64,000 nucleotides of DNA from Streptomyces cinnamoneus (GTDB taxonomy: Bacteria; Actinomycetota; Actinomycetes; Streptomycetales; Streptomycetaceae). The DNA is taken from positions 248,001-312,000 of the forward strand of contig NZ_BMVB01000008.1 in the NCBI RefSeq assembly GCF_014650495.1. The letters run 5' to 3'. The notes under the pieces were generated by a model. The model searched no databases. It saw only the letters and a list, made by a program, of their open reading frames with translations, and was not told the origin of the DNA. Each line of letters begins with the position of its first letter. The stretch's first letter is position 1. Positions 20,501 through 28,677 of the stretch are shown in pieces. The position numbers and the translations under genes are program-made.

Positions 20501-20883
20501 CGGACCGGCTCCCGGCCCGGGCCGCGGCCGCGGCCGGACGACCCCGGCGGACGGCCCCACGAGACGTCCCGCGCCCCGGCGAACCCGCCCCGCAGGCCGC
20601 CTCCCGGCCGTCCCCCGCCGTGAGGAGCGCCGTAAGCGCCCGGTCACGGTCCGGGCTCAGAAAGTGAGCGCACGCCCCTCGTGGCGGGCCCGCGTCGTGC
20701 CCCACACTGGTGGGCGGTGCCTGAGGTCCTCGGAGCGCGGCAGGCCCGGCCTGCCGGACCCGGATCCCCCCGCGAAGCCGCTCCAGCTCCCCGGCACGGG
20801 CGGCGGCCCGGCCGCCGCCGCGCCACGAATGCTCTGCCGCATGCTCTGCCGCCTCAGCAGCGATCACCCTGGAGGTCGCCCCC
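20501..20883 (+). other. Leader region of the sigma gene; no gene seen
   Basis: About 380 very GC-rich bases before the sigma gene. It carries an inverted repeat GGCAGGCCCGGCCTGCC near 20740 and a perfect tandem duplication of the 12-mer ATGCTCTGCCGC (20829-20840 and 20841-20852) about 30 bases before the start codon. GGAGG near 20871 is the ribosome site of the sigma gene. No convincing promoter hexamers or reading frame were found. Confidence 0.5.
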
Positions 20884-21939
20884 GTGCAGACCCGGACCCC
20901 GACCCTGCCTCAGGCCCTGACCGATCCGGCACCGACCGTGCCGCAGCAGGCCGAGCCGCCCGCGTCCGAGACCCTGACCCTCCCCGAGGAGGCGGCTCCC
21001 GAACCGGCCGTCCGGGCCGACACCAGCGGCCCCTCCTCCGATCTCTTCCGCCAGTACTTGCGGGAGATCGGCCGCATCCCGCTGCTGTCGGCGGCGGAGG
21101 AGGTGGAGCTGGCCCGCCGGGTCGAGGCGGGCCTGTTCGCCGAGGAGAAGCTGGGCAACACCCCCGACCTCGACACCCAGCTCGCCCTCGACCTCGACCG
21201 CCTGGTCGTCCTCGGCCGCATGGCCAAGCGCCGCCTCATCGAGGCCAACCTGCGCCTGGTCGTCTCCGTGGCCAAGCGCTACATCGGGCGCGGACTGACG
21301 ATGCTCGACCTCGTCCAGGAGGGAAACCTCGGTCTGATCAGGGCGGTCGAGAAGTTCGACTACGCCCGCGGCTACAAGTTCTCGACGTACGCGACCTGGT
21401 GGATCCGGCAGGCCATGTCGCGGGCGCTCGCCGACCAGGCCCGGACGATAAGGGTTCCGGTCCACGTCGTGGAGTTGATCAACCGTGTGGTGCGGGTGCA
21501 GCGCCGCATGCTGCAGGAGCGCGGCTACGAACCCACGGCCGAGGAGGTCGCCACCCACCTCGAACTCTCCGAGGAGCGGGTCAGCGAGGTGCTGCGCCTC
21601 GCCCAGGAGCCGGTGTCCCTGCACGCGCCCGTCGGCGAGGAGGACGACGTCGCGCTCGGCGACCTCATCGAGGACGGCGACGCCACCTCCCCCGTGGAAT
21701 CGGCGGCGTTCCTGCTGCTGCGCGAGCACCTGGAGGCCGTGCTCTCCACGCTGGGCGAGCGCGAGCGCAAGGTCGTGCAGCTGCGGTACGGGCTGGTCGA
21801 CGGCCGGCCGCGCACGCTGGAGGAGATCGGCCGGATCTTCGGCGTCACGCGGGAGCGGATCCGCCAGATCGAGTCCAAGACCCTCAACAAACTGCGCGAC
21901 CACGCCTTCGCCGACCAGCTGCGCGGCTACCTGGACTGA
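20884..21939 (+). CDS. hrdA: RpoD-family sigma factor, HrdA-like
   Basis: A 351-residue sigma70 without region 1.1: after about 40 disordered residues come region 1.2 ([24 protein letters not shown]), the region 2 block ([54 protein letters not shown], about residues 120-185), region 3, and region 4 with [20 protein letters not shown] near residue 315. Regions 2.4 and 4.2 match the principal-sigma type, so it should read HrdB-like promoters. Streptomyces has several such non-essential paralogues (HrdA, HrdC, HrdD). I assign hrdA from its place beside dnaG and dgt, which is from memory. Start is the GTG at 20884. Confidence 0.85.
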   Translation: MQTRTPTLPQALTDPAPTVPQQAEPPASETLTLPEEAAPEPAVRADTSGPSSDLFRQYLREIGRIPLLSAAEEVELARRVEAGLFAEEKLGNTPDLDTQLALDLDRLVVLGRMAKRRLIEANLRLVVSVAKRYIGRGLTMLDLVQEGNLGLIRAVEKFDYARGYKFSTYATWWIRQAMSRALADQARTIRVPVHVVELINRVVRVQRRMLQERGYEPTAEEVATHLELSEERVSEVLRLAQEPVSLHAPVGEEDDVALGDLIEDGDATSPVESAAFLLLREHLEAVLSTLGERERKVVQLRYGLVDGRPRTLEEIGRIFGVTRERIRQIESKTLNKLRDHAFADQLRGYLD

Positions 21940-21952
21940 GCCGGGCGGCGGC

Positions 21953-23395
21953 TCAGGCGGAGGGAGGGGCGAACGCTCCGGGGTGGGTCTGCTCCCGCAC
22001 GGTCGCGTACTGCTGGCGCACCGCCTGCCCGACCCCCAGGTCCTCGGCGCCCGGCTCGAACGTCTGGCTGGCCGCTGCGGGCCACAGCGGGGGCTGCTGG
22101 GGGGACAGTACGCCCTGCTGCACGCCCAGCGACCACGCGGCCTGCCGGGCCGCTCCGATGGCCGCGTAGTCCGCGGGCTGCGGCACGACGACCTGGGCGC
22201 CGAACAGCGACGGGGCGATCGCCTGTACGGCCGGCAGCTCCGCCGCCGCGCCCAGCAGGAAGACCCGGTGGACCTCGACGCCGCGCCCGCGCAGCACGTC
22301 CAGGGCGTCCGTGAGGCCGCACAGCATGCCCTCGAAGGCCGCCCGGGCCAGGTGCTCGGGCTTCATGCTCTCGCGCCGCAGACCGGCCAGCGTGCCCGCC
22401 GCGTGGGGCAGGTGCGGGGTGCGCTCGCCCTCCAGGTACGGCAGCAGCACCAGGCCGTAGGAGCCCGGCGAGGACTGCAGGGCCAGCTCGGAGAGGCCCG
22501 CCAGGTCCGTGCCGAGCATTTCGGCGGTGCCGCGCAGGACGCGCACGGCGTTGAGGGTGTGCACGACCGGCAGGTGCATGCCCGTCGCGTCGGCGAAGGA
22601 GGTGATGGTGCCGGTGGAGTCGGCGAGCGCCGAGTGGTGCACGGCGAAGACGGAGCCGGAGGCGCCCATCGAGATCACCGCGTCCCCGAGGCCCACGCCC
22701 AGCCCGAAGGCCGCGGCCATGGTCTCGCCCGTGCCGGCGGAGATCAGCAGGCCCTCGGGGGTGTGCCCGGCCGGATCGGCGGGGCCGAGCACCTCGGGCA
22801 GCGCCGCCTGGCGGCCCAGCGCCAGCTCCATCAGGTCCGGCCGCCAGCTGCCGGTGGCCGCGGACCAGAAGCCCGTGCCGGAGGCGTCGCCGCGGTCGGT
22901 CGTGCAGCGTGCGGGGCGGCCCAGCAACTGCCAGACCAGCCAGTCGTGCGGCTGCAGCACCGCGGCCACCCGGGCGGCGGACTCGGGCTCGTTGCGGGCC
23001 ATCCAGCGCAGCTTCGCCAGCGGCTGCGCCGCCTGCGGCACCGCCCCGACGGCCTCGGCCCAGGCGGCCCGGCCGCCCAGCGCGTCGGTGAGGTCGGCCG
23101 CCGCGGCCTGCACCCGCTTGTCGTTGCCCAGCAGGGCCGGACGGACGAGCACGCCGCCCGCGTCCAGCGTGAGGAGCCCGTGCTGCTGCGCGGAGACGCC
23201 GATGGCCTGCACGCCCTCCAGCAGGCCCCCGGTGGCCGCCTCGCCCAGCGAGATCAGCCATGCCTGCGGATCGCCCTCGGGCGATGACGGTGGATGGGGT
23301 GCGTACCCCTGCCGGAGCACGGCACCCGTGTCCGCGTCGCAGACAACGATGCGCGTGCTCTCTGAGGAACTGTCCAACCCGGCGACTATGCCCAT
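21953..23395 (-). CDS. xylB: FGGY-family carbohydrate kinase, xylulokinase-like
   Basis: A 480-residue sugar kinase that would phosphorylate D-xylulose with ATP. The phosphate-binding N-terminus is GIVAGLDSSSESTRIVVCD; next come IGVSAQQHGLLTLDA and LGNDKRVQ, then MARNEPESAARVAAVLQPHDWLVW and DASGTGFW near residue 165. The second half has SMGASGSVFAV and the end of the actin-like fold (VHRVFLLGAAAELPAVQAI). Most xylulokinases read GLD-STQSxK at the N-terminus; here it is DSSSESTR, so the sugar may differ. No xylose isomerase or transporter lies beside it. Convergent with the sigma gene by 13 bases. Confidence 0.88.
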   Translation of the reverse strand: MGIVAGLDSSSESTRIVVCDADTGAVLRQGYAPHPPSSPEGDPQAWLISLGEAATGGLLEGVQAIGVSAQQHGLLTLDAGGVLVRPALLGNDKRVQAAAADLTDALGGRAAWAEAVGAVPQAAQPLAKLRWMARNEPESAARVAAVLQPHDWLVWQLLGRPARCTTDRGDASGTGFWSAATGSWRPDLMELALGRQAALPEVLGPADPAGHTPEGLLISAGTGETMAAAFGLGVGLGDAVISMGASGSVFAVHHSALADSTGTITSFADATGMHLPVVHTLNAVRVLRGTAEMLGTDLAGLSELALQSSPGSYGLVLLPYLEGERTPHLPHAAGTLAGLRRESMKPEHLARAAFEGMLCGLTDALDVLRGRGVEVHRVFLLGAAAELPAVQAIAPSLFGAQVVVPQPADYAAIGAARQAAWSLGVQQGVLSPQQPPLWPAAASQTFEPGAEDLGVGQAVRQQYATVREQTHPGAFAPPSA

Positions 23396-23437
23396 GCCGA
23401 GATGATGCCAAACCCTGGGCGTCCGCCCCGCATCCGG

Positions 23438-23725
23438 TCAGGTGTTGCTGGTGCCCCAGTCGTCCTCGTCGCCCGCCCGCTGTTCGCGCAGGGAACGGAT
23501 CCGGCTCGTCACGGACCCCGGCAGCCGGTCGCCCACCTTGCCGAGCGCCCTGCCGGCCATCGCCCGGCCGTTCACCGCGGCGGTCTCGGCGGTGTTGCGC
23601 ACCGCCGGGTTCTGCGCAACCCGCTGCGCTCCTTTGCGCAGCTCCTCGTACCGCTCGCGCCCGGCGCGAGCCCCGAGCACGTACCCGACAGCCGCGCCGG
23701 TGATGAACGTCAGCCGGTAGCGCAT
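23438..23725 (-). CDS. Small membrane-anchored protein (YtxH-like)
   Basis: A 95-residue protein. N-terminal hydrophobic segment with small residues (RYRLTFITGAAVGYVLGARAG), followed by RERYEELRKGAQRVAQNPAVRNTAETAAVN and an acidic end (RAGDEDDWG). This resembles short YtxH-like actinobacterial proteins with one glycine-zipper-like membrane helix and a soluble helical tail. Function unknown. It stands 42 bases upstream of the FGGY kinase on the same strand, so read-through is possible. Confidence 0.78.
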   Translation of the reverse strand: MRYRLTFITGAAVGYVLGARAGRERYEELRKGAQRVAQNPAVRNTAETAAVNGRAMAGRALGKVGDRLPGSVTSRIRSLREQRAGDEDDWGTSNT

Positions 23726-23909
23726 CGCGCCCCATCCTTCCGTTGGATCCGCTGTGCAGCCGCCTACCCGGCCGGACCGAAGGTCACTCCCGGGGCCGTG
23801 GGGATACCGATTGGCGGAGCACCCCCCTGCTTGCGCTAATCTATGTCTCGCAGCGAGCGCACGCCGCCCGGGAGACCGGTCAAGGGTGCATTCGAGGCAA
23901 ACGCGACAA

Positions 23910-23982
23910 TCCCCTGTAGCTCAATTGGCAGAGCAGCCGACTGTTAATCGGCAGGTTACTGGTTCGAGTCCAGTCGGGGGAG
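23910..23982 (+). tRNA. tRNA-Asn (anticodon GTT), copy 1
   Basis: A 73-base cloverleaf. The acceptor stem TCCCCTG pairs with CGGGGGA, the anticodon loop reads CTGTTAA (GTT), and the T loop is TTCGAGT. Discriminator base G. CCA is not encoded. A possible promoter has TTGGCG at 23811 and TAATCT at 23837, with a spacer longer than usual. Confidence 0.95.
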
Positions 23983-23987
23983 CGCGG

Positions 23988-24060
23988 TCCCCTGTAGCTC
24001 AATTGGCAGAGCAGCCGACTGTTAATCGGCAGGTTACTGGTTCGAGTCCAGTCGGGGGAG
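23988..24060 (+). tRNA. tRNA-Asn (anticodon GTT), copy 2
   Basis: Identical in all 73 bases to the copy 78 bases upstream, with only five bases between them, so both are cut from one precursor. It is followed within ten bases by a strong terminator. Confidence 0.95.
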
Positions 24061-24070
24061 CAGTGAGAGA

Positions 24071-24093
24071 GGACCCCTCCGGGGTCCTTTTTT
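24071..24093 (+). terminator. Intrinsic terminator of the tRNA-Asn pair
   Basis: GGACCCC (24071-24077), loop TCC, GGGGTCC (24081-24087), then six T residues. This is the most classical terminator in the window. Confidence 0.9.
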
Positions 24094-24238
24094 CATTCCG
24101 GTGGGAACCGTACCGGCCGTGATCGAAGTCCTCATGGTCAGACCGATCACACGATACGGCCCCTCCGGGGCAGCAGATCGTATGAACGGCTATGCTGCGG
24201 CAGACGGCGCGCACAGATGTGCGCGACGCGCCGTGAAC

Positions 24239-24312
24239 GGGGCGGTAGCTCAGCCGGTTAGAGCAGCGGACTCATAATCCGTCGGCCGTGGGTTCGAGTC
24301 CCACCCGCCCCA
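24239..24312 (+). tRNA. tRNA with CAT anticodon (Met or Ile2)
   Basis: A 74-base cloverleaf: acceptor GGGGCGG with CCGCCCC, anticodon loop CTCATAA (CAT), T arm GTGGG-TTCGAGT-CCCAC, discriminator A, no encoded CCA. CAT serves initiator Met, elongator Met and lysidine-modified Ile2. The full first acceptor pair argues against initiator Met. I cannot decide between elongator Met and Ile2 by eye. Confidence 0.92.
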
Positions 24313-24657
24313 CTGCGCGGCACAGGTGCAGAAACGATGCCACCTGGGCTTTCGATGCCCCGACCGGTTTCTTCCGGGCGGGGCGTCGTGCTGTCCGGGC
24401 CCGGCAGGCGCCTCCCTCCGGCGAGGGGCGGTCGCACGCTGTGACGTACGTCTCGTGAGCCGGTCCGGCGCGGGAGTGCGCCCGGTGCCGGGAGCCGGGC
24501 GTACGAAATTCTTTTCGGCCACCCGTGGCGTATTGCCATCGGCACGGCCGGTCCCCACTATGGCGAAGCCGCCCGCGCACACCCCCTCTCGGGCCGCGGC
24601 GAAGGCGGACGAGGCCGTACCGACGGCGCGGGTGGCACGGGGGAGAGGCGGCCATCG
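24313..24657 (+). other. Intergenic stretch before the FHA gene
   Basis: About 345 bases with no supported gene. A hairpin GCCCCG-A-CCGG / CCGG-G-CGGGGC (24357-24384) may end the tRNA transcript. An AT-richer patch near 24507-24516 (GAAATTCTTTT) is the only place that could hold a promoter for the FHA gene; no clear hexamers are seen. Confidence 0.45.
24357..24384 (+). terminator. Hairpin after tRNA-CAT
   Basis: Six outer pairs (GCCCCG/CGGGGC) and four inner pairs (CCGG/CCGG) around a TTTCTT loop, 44 bases past the tRNA. No T run follows. Confidence 0.45.
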
Positions 24658-26541
24658 ATGGTGGATCACTTCGTACCCCCGCCCGGGGCGCCGCCCATGC
24701 CGGCGGGCGCGCCCCGCCCCCACGCACCGCCGCTCCTCGTCGCGACCGCCCCTGCCGCGCTCTCCGGGATGCGGTGGGAGCTCGACGGGCGGTCCCTCGT
24801 CATCGGCCGGGCCGGGGACATCGCCCTGCCCGTCCGCGATGTGAGTGGCCGTCATGCCGCGGTGGAGCGGTGCACCGACGGGGTGTGGATCAGCGACCTG
24901 GACTCCACCAACGGCGTGCTGCTGAACGGTGCGCCGCTGACGCCGGGGGCCCGGACGCGGCTCGGCCACGGCGACACCCTCGCCCTCGGCTCGGTGCGCC
25001 TGACGTACCTGGACCCGGGGGCCGGCCCGGGAGCCGGCGGCCCGGTGCGGGAGAGCGACTCCCGGAGCCAGACGACCCGTTACCTCTCCGCGGCCACCCA
25101 GCTCGACGCGCGCTTCGCCGCGCTGGTCGTCGACCGGATCGTCGACCAGCCCTTCCGGGCCCTGAGTCCCGCCTACGGGGTGGACCTCGCCGCGGTCACG
25201 CGCTGGGCCGTCGCCATGCTCCGGCGCAGGGCCGCCCGCGACGCGGTGCTGCTCGTCGTGCTGCTGTGGAGCGTGGCGGCCCTGCTGATCGGACTGCACG
25301 GGCAGGACCTGACGTCGCTGGCCGAGGCGGGGGACGCCCGGGGAATCCTGGAGCAGGTGGCCGGCCGGTGGCCGGTGCTCTGCACGGCACTCGTGGCGGC
25401 CCTGCTCGCGTGTGCCACCGACCGCTGGGTCACCGACTACTTCGTCCTGGAACGCCGCATGACCCGCGGCCGCTTCAAGGCGGCGGACGCCCCCGAGCCC
25501 CACACCCGCCGCGTCCGCCGCCGGCTGGCCGCCGTGGCCGCCCGCCCGCACGGCAACCTGATGGTCTTCGCCACCTACTATCCCTTCGCGGGCAGCGGCC
25601 TGCTGGTGGACGAGTGGTCCTTCGCGATCGACATCCAGCAGGGCGCGACGGGCGGCGACGGCGTCCGCAAGAAGCCGAAGCCCTTCGAGGCGGCCGACCT
25701 CCACACCGCCCTCATCCAGGCGCTGCGGGAGCTCGGCGTGCCGGACCTGCGCGTCGACGAACGCCTCTTCGTCAGCGGCTACGACGTCCGGGGCGACGCG
25801 CGGCTGCTGCCGGACCGGCTCGCACCGCCGGTCACCAGCATCGGACCCGAGGTGATCCGCAGCCGGCCGACCGGGCCCGGAGCGCCGAGCAGGGCCTATG
25901 TGTGCGTCGAAGTGCCGGCCTGGGGCGGCCAGCTGGTCGTCACCCTCTTCGTCCGCGCCGTCCGCACGCACGGATCGCTCTTCCTGGAGTCGATCGCCTT
26001 CACGCTCCCGCCCCTGCTCGGCCGGTACCAGGCGGTGGACACCCTGCGGCTGCGGTCGGGGGCGGGCGCCCTCGCCGACGCCGTCGTCACGGCGTCCGCG
26101 AGGGCCCTGCCCGACCTGCTGTCCTCGCCGGTGGCGACGGCCCGGCACGTACGCCGCAGGTACCGGGCGTACCGCCGCCGCCGGGGCCAGGAGCGCTACA
26201 TCCGGCACGACCACCTCTTCGACTACGGCGCCCTGCCCAGCATTCGCGAAGAGGCGGCCGGCGAGGACCGGGTCCGTTACTTCCTGGAGCTCGACGAAGT
26301 CATGGTCGTCAAGGTGGTGCAGGAGCGGGTTCTCAAGAGCGTCGCGGACTTCCTCGCCGCGCACGACGTCGATCTGGCCGAGTTCGCGTCGCACCAGACG
26401 ACCATCAACAACAGCACGGTCAACCACAACAACGACAACCGGATCCGCTTCGGGAACATCAGCGGGAGCGGAAACCGCGTCGGACACGAGGTGCGGGGAG
26501 GGGCCGGCGGCGCCCTGCCCTCCAGACAGCCCCCGGGATGA
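24658..26541 (+). CDS. FHA-domain membrane protein with Asn/Gly-rich C-terminal motif
   Basis: A 627-residue protein. After a Pro-rich leader, residues about 36-115 form an FHA domain with the phosphothreonine-binding signature: GR 50-51, SGRH 63-66, STNG 83-86 and N90. Two likely membrane helices follow (AVLLVVLLWSVAALLIGL near residue 197; PVLCTALVAALLACA near 238), then a long cytosolic part of unknown fold. The end is unusual: TINNSTVNHNNDN (582-594) runs into NRIRFGNISGSGNRVGH (594-610). The next gene begins with almost the same motif. FHA domains read Ser/Thr-kinase phosphorylation, so this may be a kinase-linked sensor, but no kinase is nearby. The ATG at 24658 is the first plausible start. 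Function unknown. Confidence 0.8.
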   Translation: MVDHFVPPPGAPPMPAGAPRPHAPPLLVATAPAALSGMRWELDGRSLVIGRAGDIALPVRDVSGRHAAVERCTDGVWISDLDSTNGVLLNGAPLTPGARTRLGHGDTLALGSVRLTYLDPGAGPGAGGPVRESDSRSQTTRYLSAATQLDARFAALVVDRIVDQPFRALSPAYGVDLAAVTRWAVAMLRRRAARDAVLLVVLLWSVAALLIGLHGQDLTSLAEAGDARGILEQVAGRWPVLCTALVAALLACATDRWVTDYFVLERRMTRGRFKAADAPEPHTRRVRRRLAAVAARPHGNLMVFATYYPFAGSGLLVDEWSFAIDIQQGATGGDGVRKKPKPFEAADLHTALIQALRELGVPDLRVDERLFVSGYDVRGDARLLPDRLAPPVTSIGPEVIRSRPTGPGAPSRAYVCVEVPAWGGQLVVTLFVRAVRTHGSLFLESIAFTLPPLLGRYQAVDTLRLRSGAGALADAVVTASARALPDLLSSPVATARHVRRRYRAYRRRRGQERYIRHDHLFDYGALPSIREEAAGEDRVRYFLELDEVMVVKVVQERVLKSVADFLAAHDVDLAEFASHQTTINNSTVNHNNDNRIRFGNISGSGNRVGHEVRGGAGGALPSRQPPG

Positions 26542-26585
26542 CGTCGACGAGCCGGAAGACGAGCCGGAACACGAGGAGACCTGTC

Positions 26586-26930
26586 ATGGAAGCGGACAAC
26601 AGCATCAGGTTCAGGAACATCAGCGGCAACGGCAACCACGTCGGCCACACCTTCGGCAGCGACGCCGGCGACAACCCCCGCACCCGGGAGGTCATCGACC
26701 GCATCGACGAGCTCGTACGCCTCCTCGGGACGCACGCCTCCGCGGTCCCGGACGCCGCGCAGGTCCAGGAGGTGGCCCGGCGGCTGCGGCAGGAGGTGGC
26801 GGCACCGCAGCCGGATCCGGTGGTCTCGGGCAGTCTGCTCCACACCATCGCCTCCCGCGTGGGCCACGTCGCGGTCGTCGGCGATGTCGTCGCACGGCTC
26901 GGGCAGGCGGCTGCCGCGCTCTTCTCGTGA
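26586..26930 (+). CDS. Small helical protein sharing motif with upstream FHA protein
   Basis: A 114-residue protein; ATG at 26586 with GAGGAG upstream, 44 bases after the FHA gene, so probably one operon. Residues 5-21 (NSIRFRNISGNGNHVGH) match the FHA protein tail at 13 of 17 positions. The rest is helical: TREVIDRIDELVRLLGTH, then VQEVARRLRQEVA, then a hydrophobic end (SGSLLHTIASRVGHVAVVGDVVARLGQAAAALFS) that is amphipathic or membrane-active in character. No known domain is recognised. The shared motif at one protein's C-terminus and its neighbour's N-terminus suggests the two proteins bind through it. Confidence 0.78.
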   Translation: MEADNSIRFRNISGNGNHVGHTFGSDAGDNPRTREVIDRIDELVRLLGTHASAVPDAAQVQEVARRLRQEVAAPQPDPVVSGSLLHTIASRVGHVAVVGDVVARLGQAAAALFS

Positions 26931-27026
26931 ACCCCGGTTGACCGGCGTCCCCGGAACGTGCCTCCTTCGGGGGAGTGCGGTGCGCGGCTGCCGGGGGTGG
27001 TGGCGGTGGCGGGCCAGGGTGGGGGC

Positions 27027-27479
27027 ATGAGACGTGTTGTGGCGAAGCTGCGCCGGCGGCTGCGGAGCGGTGCGAGTGCGGTGGGAATCGTGGCCCTGGT
27101 CGCGGTCACGGCCCCCTCGGCGGAGGCCGGGGCGGGAGCGGGGGTGGGGACGGCCTCGTGTGCCGTGCAGACCTGCATTTCCGTGGCGGGCGAGGGACGG
27201 CTGGTGTACCGGGTGTCGGCTTCGGCGACGCCCGGCGGCGAGTTCTTCGGGCACTTCCGGATGTACGGAGGAGGACTGAAGGGCGAGAGCGCGCTCCGGC
27301 ACTGGCGCTACGGCCAGCCCTACACCGTGGCGCTGGGCCGCACCGTGCCCGACCGCACCGTCTTCTGTGCCGAGGGCTGGGAGCACATCGTGGACGACAA
27401 GCTCCAGCCCCTGGGGAAGAAGCGCGGACCGGACAGGCTCCAGCCCCGCGGGCGGGCCTGTGTGCAGGTCCGGGGCTAG
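27027..27479 (+). CDS. Small secreted protein of unknown function
   Basis: A 150-residue protein from the ATG at 27027, preceded by GGGGG. The signal region is basic then hydrophobic (RRRLRSGASAVGIVALVAVTAPSAEAGA), with cleavage likely after AEA. The mature part has three Cys before the tail (SCAVQTC, VFCAEGWEH) and one near the end (RACVQV), enough for two disulfides. It contains EFFGHFRMYGGGLKGES, a phrase of the kind seen in small Streptomyces exported proteins without assigned function. It follows the FHA pair by 96 bases on the same strand but shares no obvious feature with it. Confidence 0.72.
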   Translation: MRRVVAKLRRRLRSGASAVGIVALVAVTAPSAEAGAGAGVGTASCAVQTCISVAGEGRLVYRVSASATPGGEFFGHFRMYGGGLKGESALRHWRYGQPYTVALGRTVPDRTVFCAEGWEHIVDDKLQPLGKKRGPDRLQPRGRACVQVRG

Positions 27480-27601
27480 GCCGTGGCCGCAAAGTCCCGC
27501 CGGCGGCGTGCGGAATACCTCGTCGGCCGGGCCGGTTGGCGCCCGTGGGACCGACCGGCCCCACGGACGTCATCACCGGAAGCGGAAGCGGGTAGGCGGG
27601 C

Positions 27602-28003
27602 ATGAGCAGCAGCACCGTTGAGCTCACCAAGGACAACTTCGACGAGATCGTGTCCGGTGCGGGGTTCGTCCTCATCGACTTCTGGGCCGAGTGGTGCGGG
27701 CCCTGCCGGAGCTTCGCGCCGGTGTTCGAGCGGGCGGCCCAGCGCCATGACGACCTGGTCTTCGCCAAGGTCGACACCGAGGCGCAGCCCGAGCTCGCGG
27801 CCGCCTTCGAGATCCGGTCGATCCCGACGCTGATGATCGTGCGGGACAACATCGCGGTGTTCGCGCAGCCCGGGGCCCTGCCGGAGCCCGCCCTGGAGGA
27901 CGTCATCCGGCAGGCGCGGTCGCTGGACATGGACGAGGTGCGGGCCTCCGTGGCCGAGCAGCAGGCGAAGGCCCAGGGAGGACCGCAGGCCGGCGATGAG
28001 TGA
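27602..28003 (+). CDS. Thioredoxin
   Basis: A 133-residue cytosolic thioredoxin. The redox site is FWAEWCGPCRSF with Cys32 and Cys35, and the cis-Pro is in EIRSIPTLMIV. It is longer than the usual 105-110 residues by a C-terminal charged tail (DMDEVRASVAEQQAKAQGGPQAGDE). ATG at 27602. The end overlaps the next gene by eight bases, so the two are translationally coupled. It reduces disulfides in target proteins with electrons from thioredoxin reductase, which is not in the window. Confidence 0.95.
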   Translation: MSSSTVELTKDNFDEIVSGAGFVLIDFWAEWCGPCRSFAPVFERAAQRHDDLVFAKVDTEAQPELAAAFEIRSIPTLMIVRDNIAVFAQPGALPEPALEDVIRQARSLDMDEVRASVAEQQAKAQGGPQAGDE

Positions 28004-28622
28004 GCTGCTGCTGATCCGGCACGGGGAGACCGCCTGGAGCCGCGACGGACGGCACACGAGCTGGACGGACAAGCCGCTGACCGAACGCGGTGAGCGCGAG
28101 GCCGAGCGGCTGCGGCCGTTGCTGGAGGGGCGGACCATCGGCCTGGTGCTGGTGAGCCCCATGGCACGGGCCGCGCGCACCGCCGAGCTGGCCGGCCTCA
28201 AGGGCGCGCACACCGATCCCGACCTGCGGGAATGGGACTACGGCGGCTACGAGGGCAGCACCACCGCCGAGATCCGGCGCACCCGGCCCGGCTGGTTCCT
28301 CTTCGACGACGGGGTCGTGCCCGGCCCCGAGGGACACCCGGGGGAGACCCCCGGGCAGGTGGGCGTGCGCGCCGACCGCGTCCTGGCACGCATCGCACCC
28401 CGGCTGGAGGAGGGCGGGGGCGACGGCGACGTCGTCCTCGTCGCCCATGCGCACTTCCTGCGCGTGCTGACGGCTCGTAGGCTCGGACTGCCGCCGTCAG
28501 CCGGAGCCCTGTTCCGCCTGGACACCGGCACCGTCAGCCGGATCGGCACCGAGCACGGACGCCCGGCGCTGGTCGCCTGGAACGGGCGTGTCGGAGCGGG
28601 GGCCGAACGGGCGGGGGCATGA
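27996..28622 (+). CDS. Histidine phosphatase (phosphoglycerate-mutase-like)
   Basis: A 208-residue protein of the acid-phosphatase/mutase superfamily. The catalytic phosphohistidine is His9 in LLLIRHGETAW, and the second His is in VVLVAHAHFLRVL near residue 150. The proton donor Glu lies in LREWDYGGYEG. The subgroup (SixA/CobC-like broad-specificity phosphatases) dephosphorylates small molecules, so the annotation as a mutase would be unsafe. The start overlaps thioredoxin by eight bases. The last residues (GAGAERAGA) are low-complexity. Confidence 0.92.
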   Translation: MSELLLIRHGETAWSRDGRHTSWTDKPLTERGEREAERLRPLLEGRTIGLVLVSPMARAARTAELAGLKGAHTDPDLREWDYGGYEGSTTAEIRRTRPGWFLFDDGVVPGPEGHPGETPGQVGVRADRVLARIAPRLEEGGGDGDVVLVAHAHFLRVLTARRLGLPPSAGALFRLDTGTVSRIGTEHGRPALVAWNGRVGAGAERAGA

Positions 28623-28677
28623 TGATCGGACCGTACGTACGGCGCCTGTCGCTCTTCTTCCCGGGAGGAACACCACC

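Noticed and set aside
20829..20852. Tandem 12-mers as a possible CRISPR or iteron set
   Set aside because: Only two units, no spacers and no associated cas or replication gene.
18576..20867. A 763-codon minus-strand frame over dnaG
   Set aside because: Antisense shadow of dnaG, rich in Ala/Gly/Leu/Val only; the plus-strand gene has all primase motifs.
23754..24122. Reading frame with VAQLAEQPTVNRQVTGSSPVGG twice
   Set aside because: It is the translation of the two tRNA-Asn genes, a well-known false gene; it has no other content.
24250..24545. Minus-strand frame ending in GGWDSNPRPTDYESA
   Set aside because: This is the antisense translation of the CAT-anticodon tRNA, a common misannotation.
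27027..27479. Small secreted protein as a third member of the FHA unit
   Set aside because: It lacks the shared motif, is separated by 96 bases and has a signal peptide; a link is not supported.
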